The translations under genes were made by a program, and so were the position numbers. Source: Runella sp. SP2 (GTDB taxonomy: Bacteria > Bacteroidota > Bacteroidia > Cytophagales > Spirosomataceae). From it: DNA of 64,000 nucleotides. The stretch lies in the NCBI RefSeq assembly GCF_003711225.1, contig NZ_CP031030.1, positions 4,960,001 to 5,024,000 of the forward strand, written 5' to 3'. This document shows, piece after piece, positions 1 to 6,961 of this stretch. The notes below the pieces were generated by a model. That model had not been told where the DNA came from and made no database searches. It saw only the letters and a program-made list of their open reading frames with translations. Numbering within the stretch: the stretch's first letter is position 1; every line of letters begins with the position of its first letter.

Positions 1-783
1 TTTCGACATTCTCCTCGGATTGAGGTTTTTTTCCCCGATACCAGCACTGCTTTCCGCCCCTTTGAGGTCATCAAGCTCGACTATTTTCCGACCGAAACCA
101 ACGCAAAAGGAAGTTTGGACAGTGCAGTCTATACCCTTCTTTCGTTTGAACTCGCCAAAAACCAATCGCTTTCGGTACCAGTTTGGGTAAAAGAAGACCG
201 CGATTGTACGGCCATTTACTCCGAAGTCGATGCTATTAAATTGCGTGAACTCATCAAAGGAAATGTCGCCGATTCGCTTCACTTACAGGCTGATACATTG
301 GTTGTGGCGTTAAAAAGCCAAACCAACTACCCGTATTTGGTGCTCATTGGGTTACTCATCAGTTTGATTGGAACGGGCGTTTATTTACTCTTTGGAGAAG
401 CCTTGACCCGCCAGTGGGAGTTGTATCAGATGTTTTTGAGAAATCGGGAATTTAAACGAAGTTTTACCCGCCTTACCCGCGACATCAACGGCCCCAAAGG
501 CATCGAAAATGCCGAAAAAGTGGTGGTACTCTGGAAAATTTACTTGCAACGCCTCGAACGTAAACCTTACGTGACTTATACCACCAAGGAGATTATGGAT
601 AACTTGCCCGATGAACAATTGGCCGAAGCCTTACGGTCGATTGACGGGGTAATTTATGGCGGAGTATCGTCGAGAAATACCGCTGATTCTCTCAATATTT
701 TGCGGGATATTGCCGACCAGACCTACCGTAACAAACGCATTGAACTCCTCCAAAAAGGACGAACAAAAGCCAAACAATCTTAA
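1..783 (+). CDS. Membrane protein, 5'-truncated (possibly Bat-operon related)
   Basis: The frame is open from the first base of the window, so the true start lies upstream; 260 residues are visible. An N-terminal soluble part with beta-rich character is followed by one clear hydrophobic segment (about residues 139-162, around YLVLIGLLISLIGTGVYLLF) and a basic, helical C-terminal cytoplasmic domain of about 100 residues ending in a Lys/Arg-rich tail. The arrangement (exported beta domain, single membrane helix, helical cytoplasmic domain) resembles the membrane proteins placed next to vWA (BatA/BatB) genes in Bacteroidota aerotolerance operons, but no diagnostic motif is visible and that is only an inference from resemblance. 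The next gene starts 2 nt after its stop codon, so the two are probably co-transcribed. Confidence 0.6.
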   Translation, partial: FRHSPRIEVFFPDTSTAFRPFEVIKLDYFPTETNAKGSLDSAVYTLLSFELAKNQSLSVPVWVKEDRDCTAIYSEVDAIKLRELIKGNVADSLHLQADTLVVALKSQTNYPYLVLIGLLISLIGTGVYLLFGEALTRQWELYQMFLRNREFKRSFTRLTRDINGPKGIENAEKVVVLWKIYLQRLERKPYVTYTTKEIMDNLPDEQLAEALRSIDGVIYGGVSSRNTADSLNILRDIADQTYRNKRIELLQKGRTKAKQS

Positions 784-785
784 TC

Positions 786-1208
786 ATGGCCAATTTTATT
801 CTTCTATCCACGCCTATGCTTGGCAGTAGTTTTTCTGCTTATCGCGTAGCCATTATTGACGGGGCAAAAACTCCCACCCTCGCCGCATTTTATCAAGCCA
901 TCGAAAAAGGCTTGGGCTTCCCCGAAGATTTTGAACATAACTTAGAATCGCTTGACGAATTTTTGAACGATTTGGAATGGATTTCGGCGTCGGACGTAGC
1001 CATTTTTATCAAAAACTCGGACGACTTTTTAGCGCAGGAAAAACCCAAGAAGATTTTTGAACTCCTCAATTTACTCGATGCCACTGCCGAAGACTGGAAA
1101 TGGGTGGACGATGATATGGAACCCAAAAACGTCAAAATCGTTTTTCAAACCAGCGAACGCATTGCTTCATTGCTCGACGAAGAAGGAATCGCTTACGTGG
1201 CTCAATAA
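786..1208 (+). CDS. Barstar-family protein
   Basis: A 140-residue acidic protein. The central stretch FPEDFEHNLESLDEFLNDL (about residues 46-64) matches the helix-rich pattern by which barstar-like proteins are recognised (a Phe/Pro-x-x-Phe step, then N-x-x-[AS]-L-x-[DE]-x-L-x-D-L). Barstar is the tight cytoplasmic inhibitor of the secreted RNase barnase; members of the wider family occur without any RNase partner. No barnase-like ORF is visible next to it. The start is the ATG 2 nt downstream of the preceding stop, which implies translational coupling with the membrane protein. The 3' end overlaps the convergent yraN gene by 7 nt. Family assignment is good; an RNase-inhibitor role is unproven. 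Confidence 0.65.
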   Translation: MANFILLSTPMLGSSFSAYRVAIIDGAKTPTLAAFYQAIEKGLGFPEDFEHNLESLDEFLNDLEWISASDVAIFIKNSDDFLAQEKPKKIFELLNLLDATAEDWKWVDDDMEPKNVKIVFQTSERIASLLDEEGIAYVAQ

Positions 1209-1555
1209 AACGCGTCTTCGATGTGGTGAATCCGAATAGCACCTGGGTTAATAATGACTGAAACAACGTCAAAGCGAATGTCACCGTGCCAATCGCGGTC
1301 AAAAATGTAGTTTTCGGCGGCCTTCATAATGAGTCGGCGCTTGGTGGCATCCACAAACTCCTCGGGCATTCCGTAGCTGAGGTTCGTACGGGTTTTTACC
1401 TCCACAAATACCAAAATTTTGTTCTTTTTGGCAATAATGTCTATTTCAGCGTGGCGGTAGCGGTAGTTTCTGACAATGATTTCATAGCCTTTGTCGGCCA
1501 AAAATTCGGTGGCTTTGTCTTCGCCTTGTTTTCCAGTGTCCAAATGTTCTGCCAT
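1202..1555 (-). CDS. yraN: YraN family (UPF0102) endonuclease-like protein
   Basis: At 117 residues it has the normal length of the family. It shows the restriction-endonuclease-like core: GKQGEDKATEFLADKGYEI near the N-terminus, then RHAEIDIIAKKNKILVFVEVKTR, with the Asp of EIDII and the E-x-K of FVEVK forming the PD-(D/E)xK-type catalytic set. YraN proteins are predicted nucleases related to Holliday-junction resolvases; their biological role is not settled. It is convergent with the barstar-like gene and lies 11 nt downstream of the AraC gene on the same strand, so it may be transcribed with that regulator. Confidence 0.88.
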   Translation of the reverse strand: MAEHLDTGKQGEDKATEFLADKGYEIIVRNYRYRHAEIDIIAKKNKILVFVEVKTRTNLSYGMPEEFVDATKRRLIMKAAENYIFDRDWHGDIRFDVVSVIINPGAIRIHHIEDAFY

Positions 1556-1566
1556 GAGCGTGTGCG

Positions 1567-2442
1567 TTAGCCGCCCGCGCGTCTGTACTCTTTTTGGTAC
1601 TGCAAGGGCGATTTTCCAGTGAGGTTTTTAAATTGTCTGTTGAAGTTTGAGACGGTGTTGAAGCCGCTTTCGTAACAGATTTGGGTCACTGAAAATTTTT
1701 CTTCTATCAACAACTTGCACGCATAGCCCACCCGAATCTCGCTCACAAAGTCGGAAAAGGTCTTATTGGTACGGCTTTTAAAATACCGACAAAAAGCCGC
1801 TTCGGTCATATTGGTGAGCGCTGCTACTTCGTTGAGGCGGAGTTCTTCTTTGAAGTGTTTCATCACGTATTCGTGCACCTTCTGCATTCGCTCTGTTTCC
1901 GAAACTTTGTGGGTATTGACGTACCCAACGCTCGTAATATAGGTAGTTTCGGTAGAATGCGACAAGTAATTCAGCATGGTCAAAAGCTGAAGAATTGCCT
2001 CAAAACCATCAGTTTTCGACAAGCCACTCAAGCTTTGCCGTACGTATTCGCGGGCACCACCCACAATGTCTAGCCCGCGGTGGCTTTTTTGCAAAAGTTG
2101 CCTCAAAGCGTGCATTTCTGGTTTTTGAAAAAACGTTTCTCCCAAAAAATCTTCCGTAAAATACACCACAACTCCGTGCGTTTTCAGGTCGGTATTTCCC
2201 TCAAAATAAGTTCGGTCGCTACGCCAAAGGTGGGGAACGTTGGGTCCTAAAAAAACGGTATCACCAGCTTCAAAATGTCGAATATCGTCCCCAATAAACC
2301 GCGTCCCTGACCCTTCGAGTACCGTAAAAATCTGGTAATGGGGGTGAAAATGCCAATTAGGATCAAAATGAGCTTCAACTAGCTCAAGCGCCATAAACGA
2401 AGACGTGGGCGCACTTAGCTCTTTACGTAAAGGTATTCTCAT
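1567..2442 (-). CDS. AraC family transcriptional regulator with N-terminal cupin
   Basis: A 291-residue regulator. The N-terminal half (about 10-100) is a cupin-type sensor, with HFHPHYQIFTVLEGSGTRFIG and GPNVPHLW typical of the histidine-containing barrel of AraC-type sugar regulators. The C-terminal 100 residues hold the two helix-turn-helix motifs: LRLNEVAALTNMTEAAFCRYF and FSVTQICYESGFNTVSNFNR, ending in the family signature KSPLQYQKEYR. A sugar is the usual ligand of this architecture, but nothing nearby identifies it. The upstream region carries a 10-bp perfect inverted repeat (2476-2503) that could be an operator or the 3' hairpin of the helicase gene. yraN follows it by 11 nt. Confidence 0.88.
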   Translation of the reverse strand: MRIPLRKELSAPTSSFMALELVEAHFDPNWHFHPHYQIFTVLEGSGTRFIGDDIRHFEAGDTVFLGPNVPHLWRSDRTYFEGNTDLKTHGVVVYFTEDFLGETFFQKPEMHALRQLLQKSHRGLDIVGGAREYVRQSLSGLSKTDGFEAILQLLTMLNYLSHSTETTYITSVGYVNTHKVSETERMQKVHEYVMKHFKEELRLNEVAALTNMTEAAFCRYFKSRTNKTFSDFVSEIRVGYACKLLIEEKFSVTQICYESGFNTVSNFNRQFKNLTGKSPLQYQKEYRRAGG

Positions 2443-2475
2443 CTTGCGTGTGGGTTAGCTATTATTTAACAATAA

Positions 2476-2503
2476 TAACCAAAAAATGTTCCCTTTTTGG
2501 TTA
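2476..2503. other. 10-bp inverted repeat between helicase stop and araC start
   Basis: The arms taaccaaaaa and tttttggtta are perfectly complementary with an 8-nt loop. The site lies 26 nt after the helicase stop and 34 nt before the AraC start on the minus strand. It may be a weak terminator for the helicase or an operator for the regulator. No strong T-run follows on the minus strand, so the role is undecided. Confidence 0.4.
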
Positions 2504-2528
2504 AAATACAGCTAGAAACTAGGATGGC

Positions 2529-4439
2529 TTACATCCACTCCCACGCGCTTTGATAGGCGTCTATCGACTCCGCGTAGGTAATAAAATCGGCATAAAACGG
2601 AAGCTGAGCAAGCGTCGCGCTGTCACCTACAATGACCAATTTTTTACGCGCTCTCGTCATTGCCACGTTCATGCGTCGGATGTCTGATAAGAAACCTATC
2701 ACCCCTTCAGCATTGCTTCTGGTCATGCTGATATAGACAATATCTCGTTCTTGCCCCTGAAAACTATCTACGGTATTTACGGCAATAGAAGGCAAAAAAG
2801 ATTGCAAATCAGCGACCTGCGCCAGTTGTTCGCTAAGAACCTGGATTTGTTGTTTATAAGGCGAAATAATGGCCACACTTGGCACTTCGTTGGGCGTTTT
2901 GGTTTTGGAAGCCCATTCGGCCATAAACTGACTGAGGTGTTTGAGCAAAAGACCCGCTTCTTCGGGGTTGGTTGCGCTCGTGCCTTCTATTTTTTCGTCG
3001 AAACCACAGCCTGCAGTATCAATAAACAGCAAAGGTTTATCTTCCGCAAAAAGGCGTCGTTTGGCCACTGATACGTGGGCTTTCAACAGATTTTTGTAAA
3101 ACACCTGCGACGAATAACCCATAATTTGCTCGTTCATGCGGTATTGTTCTTCCAACAACGTCACGGCTTGCGGATGTAACTCAACGCATTTTTCGAGCAA
3201 CGTCTTACTCAATCCACTTTTAGCCGCTGTCTCTGATTTAATGGTAGGAGGGAGTTGGCAATGGTCTCCTGCCAATACCACTTTTTGCGCCTTGAGTATC
3301 GGAATCCAGCACGCAGGTTCTAGCGCCTGTCCTGCCTCGTCAATAATCACGGTTTGGTACTTTCCCTCTCGTACAGTATAATGATTAGAACCCACCAGCG
3401 TAGCCGTCACGACTTGCGTTTTGGTCATCAAATCATCAATGATGTACTGCTCCGTGTTTCCTACTTCTTTCATGATTTTGTGGGCTTCTTCAAAAAGCAG
3501 TTTGCGTTGGTCACGTTCCGATTTCCCAAAACTTCGCTTGTACTTGTGCGCCATGTTCTTGAACTCTTGCGCTTGTTTTTTGAGACGCTTGGCTTCTTTC
3601 ATTTGAGGGTGCTCGGACATCTTACCGTCGAGTGTCAGTGACATGAGTCGCTCGGTCACACGGGCAGGGTTACCGACTCGTAACACATTAATACCCTCTA
3701 AATGAAGCTTCTCACTTAACAAGTCCACCGCTGTATTGCTTGGCGCTACCACGAGTACTTTTTGATTATCGCGGCGAACCAGCGCTTTTATTGCTTGTAC
3801 CAGCGTGGTCGTTTTTCCCGTCCCAGGGGGCCCGTGAACAATCGCTAATTCGTTGGCTTTCAGAATAGTATGCACAGCACGCTGCTGCGATTCGTTGAGG
3901 CGTGGAAGCGCTATTTCGGGCTCATATTCTTTAAAAGTCGGGGTTTTATTTCCTGCCAAAACCTGTACCAGCTCTCTGGTTGGCGTAGCTACCCCTTCTG
4001 CTACCACCATCGCTTGCTTGAGGGCCGATTGCATTTCTTCGTAACTATTATCATCAAAAAGCACTTCCACGCCTAGTTTCCCGTCGCGGGTCCAGTCGGG
4101 CAGTTCGTCGGTTTTAAGCGTTATTCTCAGGCGATTACCACTTTGGTGGGCAATCGTGCCTTCTACTCGGTCATTTTTAGGGTCGTGGTTGCCAAAGAAA
4201 ACGGCAGGAATCCCAAAACGAAATTGGTGTGGAATGTCTTGGTGCGTTGTGCGTTCGAGTTCGACCGACAAATAATCACCTCTACTCATTTCCGAACCAC
4301 GTATCGCCACGGGATACCACGTGAGGCCATTGGCACGGCGCTCGGCTACCGAAGCTTGTTCTGTCAATCGTTGGTATTGGCGGAGATCTTCTTCACGCTC
4401 CACCTTCAGTAATTCCTGTAAGTTTTTGAAATAATTCAT
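2529..4439 (-). CDS. SF1B DNA/RNA helicase, IGHMBP2/Upf1-like
   Basis: A 636-residue helicase. It starts with a beta-barrel-like domain (roughly 30-150), then Walker A GPPGTGKTT (about 203-211), the GNPARV segment typical of IGHMBP2-like enzymes, Walker B DEAGQ (about 366-370), AGDHCQLPPT (motif III), EEQYRMNE (motif IV region), VNTVDSFQGQERDIVYISMTR (motif V) and NVAMTRARKKL (motif VI). This is the AAA_11/AAA_12 pair of Upf1-like superfamily 1B helicases, which move 5' to 3' on nucleic acid; bacterial members have no settled role. A TTG two codons upstream is also open, but the ATG is preferred because a TACTTTTG -7 box ends only 3 nt before it, which would give an essentially leaderless mRNA. 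Confidence 0.9.
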   Translation of the reverse strand: MNYFKNLQELLKVEREEDLRQYQRLTEQASVAERRANGLTWYPVAIRGSEMSRGDYLSVELERTTHQDIPHQFRFGIPAVFFGNHDPKNDRVEGTIAHQSGNRLRITLKTDELPDWTRDGKLGVEVLFDDNSYEEMQSALKQAMVVAEGVATPTRELVQVLAGNKTPTFKEYEPEIALPRLNESQQRAVHTILKANELAIVHGPPGTGKTTTLVQAIKALVRRDNQKVLVVAPSNTAVDLLSEKLHLEGINVLRVGNPARVTERLMSLTLDGKMSEHPQMKEAKRLKKQAQEFKNMAHKYKRSFGKSERDQRKLLFEEAHKIMKEVGNTEQYIIDDLMTKTQVVTATLVGSNHYTVREGKYQTVIIDEAGQALEPACWIPILKAQKVVLAGDHCQLPPTIKSETAAKSGLSKTLLEKCVELHPQAVTLLEEQYRMNEQIMGYSSQVFYKNLLKAHVSVAKRRLFAEDKPLLFIDTAGCGFDEKIEGTSATNPEEAGLLLKHLSQFMAEWASKTKTPNEVPSVAIISPYKQQIQVLSEQLAQVADLQSFLPSIAVNTVDSFQGQERDIVYISMTRSNAEGVIGFLSDIRRMNVAMTRARKKLVIVGDSATLAQLPFYADFITYAESIDAYQSAWEWM

Positions 4440-4442
4440 GCA

Positions 4443-4450
4443 CAAAAGTA
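4443..4450 (-). promoter_or_regulatory. Putative -7 box (TACTTTTG) of the helicase gene
   Basis: On the minus strand this matches TAnnTTTG, the -7 element of the Bacteroidota primary sigma factor. It ends 3 nt before the helicase ATG, so transcription would begin at or next to the start codon. No convincing -33 TTG was found at the usual distance. Confidence 0.35.
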
Positions 4451-4626
4451 GGCTATATTCTTCAAAACCTTGTCTTTTAAGAACAGGCTAGGTTTCTTCT
4501 AACGCCCCTTACAATAACATTTTTTTAACCAAAATTTATTCAAAATAAAACTTTTCAATCAAAATATAGTCGAAACCTGCAAATAAACAATAGGTTTTTA
4601 GCACTATTTCTCCATAAAATTGCATT

Positions 4627-5457
4627 ATGAAATACAGTATGAATTTGTTGCTTTGGGGCACTCAAATCGACGAGAGCCTCTTCCCGACACTTGAGTTGAT
4701 TCGGGAAATCGGATTTGAAGGGGTAGAAGTACCTATTTTCAATACCAACCCTGACGCTTGGCATCAGTGGCGTAAAAAATTGGACGAATTGGGGCTGCAC
4801 CGCGAATGCGACACTTTTTGTGGTCCAGCCGAAAATCTTATCAGCTCCGACCCTGCCATTCGTGCCTATGCGCTCGAAAACCTCAAGCGGGTTGTTGACT
4901 GTGGGGCGGTACTTGGAGCTACCAAGCTTATGGGGCCGTACCACTCGGCCTTGGGCGTTTTTACGGGACAACCTGCCACAACCGATGAGTGGAAATGGGG
5001 AGTAGAAGGAATTTACCAATTGGCCGACTACGCCCAGCAGCAAGGCATTTTATTGGGATTAGAATATCTCAATCGCTTTGAATTATACCTCACCAGTTGC
5101 GGCGACGAACTCACTCGCTTTGTGGATGACGTCAACCACCCCAACTGCAAAATCATGTTTGATACCTTCCATGCCAACATCGAAGAGAAAAACATTGGGG
5201 ATTGCATCCGCAGCATGGGCGACCGTATCGCGTTTATTCAGCTTTCAGAAAACGACCGCAGTACGCCTGGCAAAGGCAACGTGGACTGGAAAGGCACGTT
5301 CCAAGCCATCAAAGACATCAATTATGACGGTTGGTTGAGCATCGAAGCTTTCAGTCCGAAACTCCCTGCGGCTAATATTTGGCGCAAAATGTTTGATTCG
5401 GAAGAACAACTCATGCGCGATGGTTTGGCTTTTATCAAAAATTCTGTTCTAGCTTAA
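4627..5457 (+). CDS. Sugar isomerase/epimerase, ketose 3-epimerase-like TIM barrel
   Basis: A 276-residue TIM-barrel protein of the xylose-isomerase-like / D-tagatose 3-epimerase family, without a signal peptide. Residues aligning with the metal and substrate set of Agrobacterium D-psicose 3-epimerase (E150, E156, D183, H186, R215, E244, from memory) are E146, E152, D179, H182, R211 and E240, all with the same offset of four. The fourth metal ligand, His209 in that enzyme, is Gln205 here (FIQLSENDR). Hydroxypyruvate isomerase uses Gln at this position, so metal binding is probably kept. The gene precedes a Gfo/Idh/MocA gene by 58 nt and a large exported dehydrogenase-like protein, pointing to catabolism of an oxidised or uncommon sugar. 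Exact substrate unknown. Confidence 0.82.
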   Translation: MKYSMNLLLWGTQIDESLFPTLELIREIGFEGVEVPIFNTNPDAWHQWRKKLDELGLHRECDTFCGPAENLISSDPAIRAYALENLKRVVDCGAVLGATKLMGPYHSALGVFTGQPATTDEWKWGVEGIYQLADYAQQQGILLGLEYLNRFELYLTSCGDELTRFVDDVNHPNCKIMFDTFHANIEEKNIGDCIRSMGDRIAFIQLSENDRSTPGKGNVDWKGTFQAIKDINYDGWLSIEAFSPKLPAANIWRKMFDSEEQLMRDGLAFIKNSVLA

Positions 5458-5515
5458 CGACTCATATTCACACTGTTGTTTAATTCTAACAACACCCAAT
5501 CAACACTTTTTTCCC

Positions 5516-6637
5516 ATGAAAAAAATTAACATTGCCATTGTAGGTCTTGGTTTTGGTGCCGAATTTATTCCGATTTATCAGCGTCACCCACACGCCAATA
5601 TGTACGCCATTTGCCAACGTAACGTCGAAAAACTCAACGCCATCGGCGATGCTTTTGGTATTGACGTGCGCTATTCTGATTACGACGAGTTACTCAAAGA
5701 CCCAAATATCGACGCGGTTCACATCAACTCCCCCATTCCTAACCATGCCGAACAAAGCTTAAAAGCGCTTCGCGCAGGGAAACACGTCGCTTGTACCGTT
5801 CCGATGGCTACCAGTGTAGAAGAGTGCATGGAAATCGTGAAAACAGTCAAAGAAACGGGCAAAAAATACATGATGATGGAAACCGTGGTGTATGCCCGCG
5901 AGTTTTTGTTTGTCAAAGAATTATACGAAAAAGGCGAACTCGGAAAAGTTCAGTTCTTGAAAGCATCGCACCAACAAGACATGGATGGATGGCCTGACTA
6001 CTGGCCAGGTTTGCCTCCAATGCACTACGCGACGCACTGCGTAGGACCCGTGGCTGGTTTGCTCAAATTAGAAGCCGAGTATGTATCGTGTTTTGGTTCG
6101 GGCACGATTCGTGAAGAGTTAGCCAAAATCCACAACTCGCCTTTCGCGGTTGAGTCAGCACATATCAAGTTCAAAGACAGCGACTTGAGTGCGTACGTTT
6201 ATCGTTCGTTGTTTGATGTAGCACGCCAGTACCGCGAGAGCTTCGAAGTGTATGGTTCTAAGAAATCGTTTGAATGGCCACTCATCGAAGGCGAAGAGGC
6301 GGTGATTCACACGGCGAAAAAAGAAGAGCACGAAATTCCAGAGCGAGTAGCTACCCCAGATTACGCGCACCTTTTGCCCGCCGAAATTCAAGATTTTACC
6401 ACCAAAGGCGTTTATGACATTGCCGAAAACACGCACCTTTCATTTACCCAAGGCGCAGGACACGGTGGCTCTCACCCGCACTTGGTTCATGAGTTTTTGA
6501 TGGCTTTGGTGGATGACCGCGACCCATTCCCAAATGCTGCTCAGTCGGCCAACTGGACGTCAGTGGGTATTCTTGCGCACGAATCGGCCATGCAAGGCGG
6601 CAAACTTTTGCAATTGCCAGATTTCTTTAACGCATAA
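5516..6637 (+). CDS. Gfo/Idh/MocA family oxidoreductase, variant lacking the EKP lysine
   Basis: A 373-residue cytoplasmic protein with an N-terminal Rossmann fold (INIAIVGLGFGAEF, residues 4-17) and the C-terminal Gfo/Idh/MocA alpha/beta domain. In ordinary family members the sequence after GKHV is EKP, whose Lys is catalytic; here it is GKHVACTVPMA (89-98), so the Lys is replaced by Val95. The later motif that normally carries Asp and His (GxHxxD-like) reads HYATHCVGPV. It therefore belongs to a divergent subfamily whose chemistry may differ from simple NAD(P)-dependent alcohol oxidation. The isomerase upstream is on the same strand and probably co-transcribed. A strong hairpin begins 14 nt after the stop codon. 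Confidence 0.82.
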   Translation: MKKINIAIVGLGFGAEFIPIYQRHPHANMYAICQRNVEKLNAIGDAFGIDVRYSDYDELLKDPNIDAVHINSPIPNHAEQSLKALRAGKHVACTVPMATSVEECMEIVKTVKETGKKYMMMETVVYAREFLFVKELYEKGELGKVQFLKASHQQDMDGWPDYWPGLPPMHYATHCVGPVAGLLKLEAEYVSCFGSGTIREELAKIHNSPFAVESAHIKFKDSDLSAYVYRSLFDVARQYRESFEVYGSKKSFEWPLIEGEEAVIHTAKKEEHEIPERVATPDYAHLLPAEIQDFTTKGVYDIAENTHLSFTQGAGHGGSHPHLVHEFLMALVDDRDPFPNAAQSANWTSVGILAHESAMQGGKLLQLPDFFNA

Positions 6638-6650
6638 AATGCGATAATTT

Positions 6651-6691
6651 CTACAAACGTGATTGGTTCGGAAAACCAGTCACGTTTGTAG
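6651..6691. repeat. Perfect 12-bp-arm hairpin after the oxidoreductase gene
   Basis: The outer arms ctacaaacgtga and tcacgtttgtag are perfectly complementary, and inside them tggtt/aacca pairs again. It is the first member of a repeat-rich spacer sharing the words acgtttgtag and tggttcgg with the downstream direct repeats. It may act as a transcription stop after the oxidoreductase gene, though there is no long T-run. Confidence 0.7.
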
Positions 6692-6709
6692 AAAATCATA
6701 TTACAAAAA

Positions 6710-6913
6710 CCGCAAATGGTTCGGAGAACCAAAAACGTTTGTAGCCAAAAACGTTTATAGAAAATAACAATCACACCAAAAACCACAAATGGTTCGGAGA
6801 ACCAAAAACGTTTGTAGCCAAAAACGTTTGTAGAAATTAACAATCACACCAAAAACCACAAATGGTTCGGAGAACCAAAACGTTTGTAGAAAATAACGTT
6901 TATAAAAAATCAT
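6710..6913. repeat. Three direct repeats, period 73 bp
   Basis: Units begin at 6710, 6783 and 6856, each opening with cc(g/a)caaatggttcggagaac and continuing with one or two copies of caaaaacgtttgtag. The first two units are nearly identical; the third has lost about one internal 17-bp copy. The rest of the 324-bp spacer up to 6961 is AT-rich with no gene. Reading frames through the repeats are low-complexity artefacts. Confidence 0.75.
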
Positions 6914-6961
6914 ATCATAAAATCTATTTCCCTTAGTAACAAATAATTTTCTAACCATACA

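Noticed and set aside
4555-5043. 162-residue minus-strand ORF overlapping the sugar isomerase start
   Set aside because: Antisense to a clear gene, no recognisable features.
6541-6958. Minus-strand ORFs at 6541-6843 and 6755-6958
   Set aside because: They are made of the 73-bp repeats read in frame (KRFWLQTF-like), without start context or domains.
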